This document shows, piece after piece, positions 11,400 to 22,013 of a stretch of DNA of 64,000 nt (the first letter of the stretch is position 1; each line of letters opens with the position of its first letter). The notes beneath the pieces were generated by a model. The model worked only from the letters and a program-made list of their open reading frames with translations. It did no database searches and was not told the origin of the DNA. The stretch lies in contig QANT01002184.1 of assembly GCA_003254885.1 (NCBI GenBank), positions 28,695 to 92,694 on the forward strand, given 5' to 3'. This stretch comes from Purshia tridentata. Lineage: Eukaryota; Streptophyta; Magnoliopsida; Rosales; Rosaceae. Both the position numbers and the translations under genes were made by a program.

Positions 11400-14300
11400 T
11401 TACTTGCATATTCCAGGAAAAGGTATAGAACCGCAACAATGATAGTATCCATTGTCATCAAACACAAATCTTTGAGAAAGATGAGCTTCACGGATTAGAT
11501 ACTCCCCCCATTCCTCAGAACCATATTGCTTGTGAATGCCTCGGGCATCAAAGGATTCAACCTTTCTCGTTCGCTTCTTCCTGCATTTACAAATTCATAT
11601 AGTAGCAACAAGAAGTGAGAAAAAGATGAACAACACTTTAGAGCCCCAACAAGTGCAAGAAACTTTAAAACACTAAAGAACTGGCAGCAACACCTTTTCC
11701 TATGCCTTGCATTCATCACGGTTGCATGCAACTGCAATTCAAAAAGACAAAACTCTTAAATTGACTCTTACAGTAGGATCTATAATCAATAGTATAAATT
11801 CAACATTAACAGTGCAAATTGCAAGCACAGCAGTAAGCTAAAGATTAGTACCATACCTTTAACTTATGATTAGCATCTTTCTCTAGAACAAGCCCTGCTT
11901 TAACATATGCATCGATGATGACTTCTAAGGAAAGCTAAAGAAATTTAAAAGAGGTATATAAACTGCTTAAACCTAGTGATACCAGAAAGCATTACTTTTG
12001 CTTTTCTTTTATTGATTCCAGGAACAGAAAATGCTAAAAAGAAACATAACGAATGCTAAGAAAATAAGGATACGACAGGCACGCATAAGCCGGCCCTCGC
12101 TGTCTTCCACGGGAGCGTATAGAACACCCGCTTTGGCCAAAGAACCTCTCATAGAATTCTGAAAGAACATGAAGAATTCAGTCTCATTTATTACAACTTA
12201 ATTATTAGATTTCAAAGAAATCAAAGTCATAGGAGAGTAAAATAACACCCCCACTCTGGCATTCACCAGTAAAATACATACGGCGGCCAACAGAGGCTGA
12301 GCAAAAGACAGCTAAGTCAATGCAGTTCACAGCAAAACTAAGAGAGGCTTTTATGACATATAAAATTGAATTCATACATAGGATTTTCCAGGAACAGCTA
12401 ATACACCTGTATATGTTTATATATAGGGTATAGAATATAGATACACATTTGTAATCTATATACACGTGTGTGAAAATGTTGTGATAATTTCTCTTTTCCT
12501 TTTGATTTTCCTGCTAGAAACAGCCTTAGGTTTTAAAGATCATTACATTAGCTAACCCACTATTTGCTTTAGTAGAGATGCTGAAGAAAGAATCGTACCA
12601 GTCCCTTAAGCCTTATGAAGACAGGCTGATTATCTAAGGCTTCCATCACTTTTGAAGAGATGCTCTGGATAGAAACATAAGACATTTGATGTCAAGTAGC
12701 CCACTGTCAGCCTATTTTATTTGACTCAGTTACCCTTACCTGCAAAACCTCACTTGCTGCATGAACTCGGTCCTTGTTCCACAACTTCAACATCAACACA
12801 GTTAAGTGAAATGTTTTTGGTTTAATGAATATTGATTTTTCAATTCCCAAATCTGTCAAGTGCGCAGATTTCAATGAGATTTTGACAGAATAAAACTATG
12901 AGAAGACAGAGAGGAAAAAAAAATTGACTATGAATATGAACAAGAAAATGATCCGCAGCAGGTTTAAATGATAACCAAAAAACAAATATATTCATGAAAA
13001 TGCATACAGCAATTAACCAGGTAACATTTTATGGGGAAAAGAATTAACAAGAATAACCCAATCAAAAGCTTCAATTCATGAAACAAAATGAATAATGAAT
13101 AATATCACTATTATTTTATTTAAAATTGTTAAAACTCCTTCAGCATCAAGCATCATGATTATTTTTTCATCTAAAATTATTTTCTGCGTACCAGATAGGG
13201 TAGAAGACTTTGGTGATTTCGGTGCATAACTAACAAGAGGTATGTTGGTTAGGTTCACTTTAACATGTTCACTGTCACCATCAACTTTAAGTTCTACTGC
13301 GACATCAGGTCCTTTCTCTAACTTTTGTTCTTCGTCTTCATTCTCAGGATTATCTTCATTGGAATCACTATCTGGATTCTCGTCTAAGCATGAATCACTA
13401 ATTCCCAGGATGGAGTTCTGAAAGTTGACAAGCTTATCAACTAATTCAGGATGTATGGCCAATGGAAGTGAAATGAAGTGAGAGTAATCAAGATTTGGGC
13501 TTTGAACTGCCTGAATTTTAATGAAGAACTTTTTAATAAATCATCCCAAGAATAGAATGGAAATAAAATGGCTTGTATATAAATCAATGAGAATGAGCTC
13601 TAAAAAGCAATGACTTGTATTAAGCCCTTATATAATAGACATAAAAAAATAAAATCTTTGATAGAACTACAGAACAGAATGGAACCACTCCATATTGTTT
13701 GCAAAACAACATTGATAGGTAACTGACCTCATCAATTAAAGCTTGTATCTTCTCTGAAGCTCTAGATACACTTTCAATCGACATGCCTTCAATAACTGCA
13801 GCAGATATCCAGGTAAAAATGGTTAAACAATAAACATTGGACCCTGATATTCACAATTCTAGACATAAGATTATATGACTTGGTTAATATGTCCTTTCAC
13901 AATTATGAAAGAATTGAACACAACTCAAGATCTCAAACATTTTTTTATCATCAACTATTTTTTAACCTCAAAACTTACTAATTGAATCCTCCTTCTTTGA
14001 CATTGGGATTATAATTTTAACTCCCATCTCATCTTCAATCTCTTTTTGAGTAGATCCTCTGACGAACAAAAAAATAATAATAATATCAATATATGACAAT
14101 ATACTCTTAAAAGTATTTACTTGCTGAATTATGTACCCTTTTCCTCTGATAAAATGAAGCAAAGAAGCACCAACCTGCATATCAAAGAAGAATTTGAGAA
14201 CAAAATAAACAGAATGAGTATCACCAAAACACATCAAAGTGAGAGCTAGGAACTTAAAAGGAAGAGAATGGGCCATGTAATGAAAAAGCATCATGAGAAT

Positions 14301-16502
14301 TGCTGTTGAAGTCCAATGTGTAAGAAATACCCTCACCATCCCTGTAAAAATAATGGAAAATTCCTACCACAAGATGATAAATAATACAACTCGTTTTGTT
14401 TCTATTCATCATTAATTTATGCTCACTGGTCCGAAACTCTTCCCCCCACCCCCAGGCATTGTACCATAAAGAGATGCAAGCCAAAAAGGCCTCGGAAATT
14501 TCAGCGTATAGTTACACTAAGCCTAAACCTACATTGAAAACTGGCCTAATAAAATAAATTATATATTGATCAGATAACGAACAGAATTTCTAACAAAATC
14601 GTGCCTCAACTGAAATTGAGTGCTGTTCAGTAGAAACCACCGATTCTCCACCAGAAACTTTATCTTTATCTTGTGATGCACTGGAACTAGTAGTAAAGTT
14701 AGTTGCTTCAGCCACCTCTATATTTTGAGCACTTGAAATGTTGGTAGCTGTGCAATGGTGCAATTCTTGGACTTGAGTTTGAGCTTCCAGCTCGTCTGTC
14801 ACCTCCTTAACAGAGAATTCTGCAAATCCACATCAAAAACTCTTTATGAAGTGCAGAAGGTAACCAATCATCATGCCTATAGCCTGTTTTTTACTATAGA
14901 AGTATTGTGTTCTGTTCTCACTTGTCAACCCAATCAGACATAACTTTAACAAGGCCAGCACACAACGTGTAGACCATAATACAAAGTTGTAGATATAATA
15001 ACATGTTCCTATATGTAACTAGAATGATCTAAATTTTACTGGAATCAGTATCCAAAGTATAAAGGATTAGAATCGATATGAAAAGTCATTGGGATCGACT
15101 TCTGGATGATACTTAAATGCTTAATCAGTAAAAAGTAACTCACCTTCATTGGAGCTGGCCTGAGTACTGACGGGTCTCCATACAGTATTAACTGTTTTGA
15201 TCTTTTTTTTATGGTCCCCACCTTGCTTATCTTTTCCACCACCCATTTTAATATTATAGCTCAAACCACGATAATCACAGTGTCCCTGTCATACGAACCC
15301 AGTTAGCATCAGAACTAACAACCACCTCCAGTAAAGTTCATATTCAGTTTCATGGACAAAGAAATACTCATTAAAATCATTTTTTTTTTTCCCCTCCTTG
15401 GTGAGGTAAGGAAAAAATAAAGCATAATAACATAGCTCAAATTTGCAATCAATTTATTTGAGATGCAAAAATTTTGGGAAAAAAAAAAATTTCAAAATTG
15501 TTTTTATTAATTCCTCTTTGCAAAGAAATAATCATTCATCAGTCAAGCAGTCAAACAAAATTCTTTTGTGAAAAACTTCAAACAAGTACGGTAATTATCA
15601 CTATGCACAAAAGGATTGTATAATTATGTATAACTTAATAAAGTAACCAAAGTTACACTAGGCCAAGTTCAAACACAATACTTTGAAGAAAAGAAAACAA
15701 CAACTCTGCAACAACGCAAATAAAAAAGCACTCTGGATAAGAAAAACACTCAATAGCAGATTTGTTTACAAAAGGGTACTCACGTACTCAAGTGAACACA
15801 CACTTATTAATGGACCTCTACCACACTACTTAATGGTACCTGTTTTTTTTAGCTATGGAGCTTTCTAGATACAACCAAACCAGCTAGAATAACAAGATAA
15901 CATAGAAAAACGAAAAGATGAAAGACGGCAGAGTCTTAAGTGAATCTTTATTTTCAAAAAAAAACATGAACTTTAATGCTTAGCATAATCATGGCCACAA
16001 AATAACATTAAGCATTATTTAAATACCGAATTTCACAAACAGAGTACACAGGCATAATGTGATGTGAGGTTGAATTTCTTCTGCATTAAATGCATATTGA
16101 TATTTCTACAAATTTAAACCAAAAATAGAAAAGAAAACATAATGGCAAAAAAGGAAAAAAAAAGAAGCTAAAACCAACCAGGAAGTGATTCACTAGGTTC
16201 AATGCAGCATATGCACTTGTAAATTTCAGAACTCGATCCACTCTGCAAACATGGTAACAAGTTCATTTCTTTAACTCTCTTCCAAACGAATAAATATAAA
16301 TTTTTATCTTCCAGAAAATTAAATGTAATTTTTTTAAAGATAACTGAATTCTATAATTAGGCGCTGTTTGGCGGCATAGAATTAAGCAACTGAAAGCTTG
16401 TTTGTTTTTTTGTAGTTAGCTAAATGAGTAAGATAGGAGCCAAACAGAGTCTTAGATCTTAGAAGGGCGCGCGTACCTGAAGATGGACCTGGAAGCTATC
16501 AT
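11400..16502 (-). CDS. KH-domain plus AKAP7/LigT-like (2H phosphodiesterase fold) protein, ASCC1-like
   Basis: Fourteen exons: 16502-16477, 16242-16179, 15285-15144, 14819-14605, 14174-14137, 14058-13979, 13795-13728, 13510-13192, 12852-12740, 12664-12599, 12158-12074, 11924-11857, 11731-11694 and 11580-11400, giving 500 residues. A KH domain starts near 150 with the GKGG loop (160-163) followed by STQKEIEDEMGVKI. The AKAP7-type domain begins near 212 (HFISLPLAIHP) and carries both HxT motifs, FHLTVL (His333) and LHATVM (His430), that form the active site in 2H phosphoesterases. Human ASCC1 has the same KH plus 2H layout, and plants call it predicted eukaryotic LigT. RNA binding and processing are inferred. 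The basic N-terminus MIASRSIFRVDRVLKFTSAY looks like an organelle-targeting sequence. Intron 4 appears to use a GC donor. The orthologue in Arabidopsis (At3g16230) also neighbours TIP2;1. Confidence 0.85.
14603..14611 (-). other. probable GC-AG splice donor of intron 4
   Basis: After the codons for ISVE the exon meets GAG|GCACGA, a GC donor. It joins the next exon at VGASLLHFI, giving the family-typical (V)EVGASL. A GT donor six bases earlier (TCA|GTTGAG) would also keep the frame and drop Val-Glu. No GT downstream keeps the frame before the TAG. Confidence 0.5.
16358..16454. mobile_element. short foldback element in intron 1 of the LigT-like gene (hAT-like ends)
   Basis: The left end GGCGCTGTTTGGC is mirrored by GCCAAACAGAGTC at the right. 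Ends with this CTGTTTGG core are common in plant hAT-type MITEs. The element is about 95 bp long. I cannot find a clean 8-bp target duplication, so borders and class are uncertain. Confidence 0.4.
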
Positions 16503-17710
16503 TAGCGGTTACGTCTGTCTCTAAAGAAGAAGAAGAAGAAGAAGATGTTCGGTGGAGACAGAGGGAGGACCGGAGAGTTTAGCTACTCTACTGATGACAC
16601 GTATCTTTTGCACGTGCGGAGTGGAGAGAGGTTGCAATGGACCCAATGGGAATGGTAGCTTCTAATGGGCCAATGCCGTATAAGGGGCGGGGCCACTTCA
16701 CATCGATATTTTCACTTTTATTTTTATTGTCTACTTTCAGATTTTTTTTTTTTTTAAATATCTTAAAACCACTCGACATGATGACTTAAATTGTAGCATA
16801 TCTTAATAATTAATTTCTAAAATCCTAAACTTTAAAAAAAATACTCTTTAAATATTAAACGTGTTATAATATAAATGAATTAGTTATATAATGTGATATT
16901 ATGGTCATGTACAATAATTTTTCAAAGTTAAGAGTTAATGCTAAAAACAAAAGTTAGGAGTTAGAGACATTTTCCAAATTGTGTGGAAAATACTATTAGA
17001 CCAATATTTAGTTAGTGATCTATTTTTATTAAACATCAGTATCTACTATACCACATTTTTGAATCACAATGTGTGTCATGTCTCTAGCAAAGATGAATGA
17101 AATTCAGCGGTATAAAAAGGTGACATCTCTATTAGAGAAGTGACATACATATGGTACTAAAATATAATCTCTCTAGAATTATTGATAAAAATATTCTGTA
17201 CGAAAAAAAAAGCACCATTAAGAGTAGTCCTAAACTATGTCAACATGATAATGTGGTACGGAGGGAGGACTCACCCAAACTTTCACCATAGAGAATGGGA
17301 CTATAGGTGTGTGAAGATAAAGAGAGACTTCAACTTAATTAAATTTTATTTCTTATAAGGAAATTGAAGTAAATTTAGTTTAATTATCATGATTGCAAGA
17401 GTACTAAAGTCTTCTCACAAAAGAAGAAAAAGCAACTAAAGTTTTATGAGGAATGTGGGCAAAAGGGAACGACTACTTTGATCTTTCTCATATGATCCCT
17501 TATCAAAAATTCAAAATCATATATTCCATACTTAATACACAAGTGATCAAATAGTACTCTCACTTGAAGGCAAGAATACTGATGAAATAGTACACCCCAC
17601 AAGTACCTCACCCTCAAATACATTTTCAAGTTTGAACAGGCAAGAAACAAAGTTGTATATATTATAGAGTTCACTAATTTGGCCCAACCTTCAATTACAT
17701 ATGCTAAGCC
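16503..17710. other. spacer upstream of the LigT-like gene
   Basis: The LigT-like promoter on the minus strand should lie just above 16503, where a CTT-rich leader (AAG repeats on the plus strand, about 16523-16546) is seen. The rest to 17710 is AT-rich with no gene I can support. Confidence 0.4.
17656..17664 (+). promoter_or_regulatory. TATA-like box before a small ORF
   Basis: TATATATTA lies 47 nt before the ATG at 17711. If it works, the leader would be about 15-20 nt, short but possible. It supports the small ORF only weakly. Confidence 0.25.
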
Positions 17711-17959
17711 ATGGTGTGTGTAGGAGTGTTTTTTGGTTGCCAACCACCCCATTCTGTGAAACGCTACATTGTATCAGCCTTGGCCATAATTGGCATTCTC
17801 TTTGCCTTCCGTTTGCTTTGTTACACCATTTATAGGCTGCTAAAGAGGGGTCAAGATCAACATGAACATGAACATGATTCTCCTCGCAGCAGTGACCAAA
17901 CTTCGAACCATGGCTTGGAAATGCAGCAGCACTCAACTCATCACTATCCACTGCCTTAG
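17711..17959 (+). CDS. small membrane-protein candidate, 82 aa
   Basis: The frame encodes 82 residues with one clear hydrophobic segment (about 20-38, YIVSALAIIGILFAFRLLCY), then a basic patch (RLLKRG), then a polar His-rich tail (DQHEHEHDS). This order is that of a single-pass membrane peptide. I do not recognise a family. The minus strand has an overlapping 86-codon frame with no such structure. Codon use is not distinctive. It may be a real small gene or a chance frame in the 2.3-kb spacer between the LigT-like and second WD40 genes. Confidence 0.33.
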   Translation: MVCVGVFFGCQPPHSVKRYIVSALAIIGILFAFRLLCYTIYRLLKRGQDQHEHEHDSPRSSDQTSNHGLEMQQHSTHHYPLP

Positions 17960-18769
17960 TTTGTAGCTCTCTCTCATTTGGCCCTCTTCCTGCCCAGCTA
18001 GCTAGCTATGAAATTTCTTTCATGGTCATGAATCTCATGATCGAGCTTATACAAAATTGCTCCTATGTTGCAAATGTATGCCATAAATCCAACAGTCGGG
18101 TAACATTTATGATCATTTGCATTCAATCATCAAAAGCTGGATCATTAGATTCATTACTACTGAATTATCAAACTGCAAATAACGATTTCTTTTGCGTGTG
18201 GAGGAGGGTTCATTCATATTCAACATATTTTTTGTGAAGCTAACTTTGTTGCTCATTTGGTTTGTCACTTTAGTCGCCCAGTTTTCGATCCACGACTATC
18301 AAATTGTATCAAGTCCTTTATAATTTTGATTGTTTTGTGTTTAGGTGTTTTATTTCTAGAAAGCAAAAAATGCAAATGACCATGACAAATAAAGCCATGC
18401 TTGAGATTAAATGTTTAAAATATAAGCACAATATCAGTAGAGCAAACAGAGTATCCTCTAATTTGATGAAAGCTTTTCATTCAGACAGTATTTGGTTTAA
18501 GATTTATCTGTGTAAATTCAGCAACTATATTTGTTGCATATATGAAGAACTCAAAGACCTACCATAATACTTTTTTGCCATTCCATTAAACTGCCACAAA
18601 CTATGCCATTCCTACATAACTGACACAACCTGATCATTAGCAAAGTCATAGGCTCATAGCTACCCCAAAACTCTGTACATCTAGTAATATTACAAGTTAG
18701 ATAAATTGCTAATCGATCCCTAATTGATCATTAGTCCTTAGCTAAATTGCTAACCAGTCCCTGCGGCTT
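17960..18769. other. spacer downstream of the small ORF
   Basis: AT-rich. The part next to 18770 is the 3'UTR of the minus-strand WD40 gene. No other gene is supported. Confidence 0.4.
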
Positions 18770-21154
18770 CTACAGCTCAAAATACTCACACCCACTTTGA
18801 GTTAAACCCCGATTATTACCATTTGTCCCATTATTTTTGCAGGTTATTCGCCACACCTTAAGCACCCCATCAAGACTTCCAGTGCAGATTGTGCAACCCT
18901 CCTCTGCTTCCTCCCCCATGCGACCTGAAAACGCTGTCACACACCTGATTGGCCCTCTATGCCCGACAAGCACCGCGAGACACGTGTGCTGACCGTCTTG
19001 TTCCCGGGACCAAATCCTACTGGTGGAGTCAGCCGAGCCACTGATCACATAGTTAGCCACACTGTCCAAGCACATCACTGCATGAGTGTGACCCTGCAGT
19101 GCACCCCCATACTGCAGTTGGCCCGAAAACCAGCCCTTTAGCCAGAAGTGTATGTACCCATCCGTGCACCCTCCGTACAGGATCCCACCATCTGGGGTCA
19201 GGGTCAGGGCCTTGACTGGTGAGTACTTGGCTGGGAGAGTCACTGTGAGAGAATGTGGTCCTCCGTACAGGATCCCACCATCTGGGGTCAGGGTGAGGGC
19301 CTTGACTGGTGAATACTTGGCTGGGAGAGTCACTGTGAGAGAATGTGGCAGCTGGTCCCCTCGGCAGAAGTTGCGGCGCCACACTCGGACTGTGGCGTCG
19401 TCCGAGGCTGTGTAGAGAACCCCGTCGTCGGCTACAACGATGGCATTGATCGGCTCCGAGTGGGCTTGGATGGTCTCTATGCATTTGAGGTCTGAAAGTC
19501 GCCATACCTTCACTGTTTTGTCAATGGAGGCTGAGTATATGATGTCCTCTGATACATTGATGGCCAGTGATGTTATGGCACCCATATGCTTCATCTGTGA
19601 GGTAGCAAATATACATTTATGTAAAATGAAAGTGGGTTTCACTTCAGCAAATTGAACAACAATTATAATCACGCCACCAAGAACAGTATGATGTAAGTTG
19701 TAACTGAACTAGGACTTTTTGAATGTGCTATTTATATATAACCTCTTGGACCCATATAGCAAATAGCGTTTTGTGTGTTAGTTATATATAATTTCCCAAT
19801 TAACCAAGAATTTCTTATGCATACAATACCTTCTTCATGGTATATGAGATGCCTTCTCCCCAGTGGCTCATAACTAGTTTTGTGTACACATTTACATAGA
19901 GAGAGGCAGAGAGTAAAAGAATTTCAAAGGGAAGTGATAAAAGGGGAAGAGAAGTAAAGAGAAGGATTTGGATCCCAGTAGAACTTAGTCTATTAGTAAA
20001 TTTAATTTACAACTTCTCTTGTCCTGAGGAATAACGGTCATAAAGATCAGAACCAACCAATCTGTGGATTCAATAAATCAAGGTCCAAATGTGGCATATC
20101 TATCTAAACATTCATGTGTGTTAGTACAAAGTTCTTACAGAATTTTTCCATAACCAAAAACACTGTGACGAAATTATTTTTATCACATTTTATTGACCAT
20201 ACCATACTTTATGATCACATTTCTCAAAGAGATGAGACCCACTAAGTAGATTTAGTAAATAATATGGTACTTAAAACACAAACATGACTTGGTCCACAAC
20301 ACTTGTCACCATGATCACTATATATAAACTGATTCTAGCTAGAGTTTCCTGCTACCCTCAAGAAGGAAGAAACAGAGTACAGAATATTCTAGACACATGA
20401 GGGACTACCTAATGAATAGTCTCTCCATGTGCCAACCCCTACATGTCAGTATGTCACACTCATCAATATTCTCACTCCCAGACAAGCATCCATGTCACAC
20501 ACAGAAAATAACTACACCCCTCTAAACAGCAACCACAGCATTAATAAACCACCATAAATACAAACCAAACAAGCAAAACATAAAACACCTTACCATCTTA
20601 TCTTTCCCGGCAGCAATAATGTAGCTCCGGACATAACTTCCGGCCTTGGGAATCGTGGCCAACCTGACATGCTTCAACCCACCGATATCCCATGTTCTCT
20701 GCCACACCCGAACCTTGCCATCACCATAAGCCGCGTAGACCCTGTCATGGGACACCTCCATTGCCACCACCATGCCAGCCTTGGTCTTGAGCTGCCCGCA
20801 TTCTGTGAACTCCGGGAGCTTCCAGACCCTTATGAGGTTGGACTCGGATCCGGTGTAGACGAGCCCATTGGAGGCGGCAATGGAGAGGATCTGGCCGTCC
20901 TTTTTGAGGACGGAGGAGATGCAGCGGTAGGCGGTGAGGAGGTCAGGCTGTTTGGATGGGGAGATGGCAGGGGAGGCGTGGAGGCTTTGGGTTTGGGAGA
21001 GTGAAGGGGACGAGCTTCGGCGTGGTGGGGTGTATGGGAACTCTGAGAAGGAGGCTTCTTTGGTGGAGATGCTTCTGAGGAACTTGTTAGGGTTTTGGGT
21101 TTGAGCAAAAGTTGGGGTTGGGGGAGAGTTGGGAGAAAAATCTGAGGAGGCCAT
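18770..21154 (-). CDS. JINGUBANG-like WD40 repeat protein with internal blade duplication
   Basis: Two exons, 21154-20594 and 19594-18770, with a 999-bp GT-AG intron (KDKM|MKHMGAIT), give 461 residues. The Ser/Pro-rich N-terminus (about 1-75) contains FLRSISTKEASF. WD40 repeats follow with endings such as LIRVWKL, KVRVWQR, TVKVWRL, TVRVWRR and VLKVWRI. Residues 270-299 are repeated as 300-329 by a 90-bp in-frame tandem duplication, so the protein is 30 residues longer than expected for its family and has an extra partial blade. The start chosen is the first ATG; the frame extends upstream only through a TTG. It is a paralogue of the gene at 8994. A scaffold or regulator role is inferred from the family. 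Confidence 0.87.
19171..19350. repeat. 90-bp exact-period tandem duplication inside a coding exon
   Basis: The units 19171-19260 and 19261-19350 are head-to-tail and differ at about four positions (for example GGGTCAGGG against GGGTGAGGG, and GAGTAC against GAATAC). The period of 90 keeps the WD40 reading frame. Confidence 0.97.
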
Positions 21155-21245
21155 TGCTAAGAGTCTAAATGCAATTGGTTCTACTTCTGCTGCATAGGGT
21201 GTGATATTGGGCTTCTTCAATTTCTTGTTAGTGAAGTAATCAAGG

Positions 21246-21257
21246 TATTTATAAATG
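21246..21257 (-). promoter_or_regulatory. TATA box of the second WD40 gene
   Basis: The minus strand reads CATTTATAAATACC about 95 nt before the ATG at 21154. TTTATAAATA is close to the plant TATA consensus and the spacing is right. Confidence 0.55.
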
Positions 21258-22013
21258 GGGTGTCAGTGAGCTTGTGAATTGGGTGCGCTGTCTGCCCAAA
21301 CTAATGGAGGGGGTGATATAGATTCACATGTAGGAACTTGGGAGTTGGGGCCATAATCCATATCACTCGGACTCCATCTATAAATATATATAAGATCAAC
21401 CATGGTTTTATGATAGTTGATGACTTGATATATTATTTATATTTCATAATTTCACATATGACTTACCTAACATCTTTATCAGTAGTAAATACAAATGGAG
21501 TTTTGATTAAAAAAAAAAGACAATATGTGCAAATGGAGTAATGGGTGACATTTATTGATCACTAGCAGCATGGTAATGATGGTATGTAAGTTTACTCTCT
21601 TATTTTGTTTTTGTTAAAAAAAAATGATATACCAACGACAATTTGGATAAGAAGTAAGTTGCATAACATCTCCATGATATCTAGTTATGAAAACTAATAG
21701 GTAATATAAGTTATACGATATTATTAACACACATGTTAAAATAAAAATGAAGGACGAGTTTATATTTTAATGTATTAACTATATATATATGTATTATAAA
21801 AAAATGTGAATTAAATAACACATGGCAATGTTATTAATAGATTGAAAAATTACAGTTTCTAGTTCTGTATCTTCTTCCCCTCCAAAATTCCTTTCTTGGA
21901 AAAGTTCTCAAAATTTTGTTCCAACTATACCCTTGTACATTTCAATCGGGAAACCTTGTCTCTCTCTCTCTCTCACTCACTCTTTTTTACACTTCCATTT
22001 CACAAACACAAAA
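21258..22013. other. divergent promoter region between WD40 and membrane-protein genes
   Basis: The genes at 21154 (-) and 22014 (+) are divergent, so both promoters share this stretch. A CT repeat (about 21960-21975) lies in the probable leader of the plus-strand gene. The short open frames are AT-rich and unconvincing. Confidence 0.45.

Noticed and set aside
21155-21220. Longer N-terminus for the second WD40 protein (MKKPNITPY...)
   Set aside because: The first codon is TTG, not ATG, and the TATA-like box at 21246-21257 makes this stretch leader sequence.
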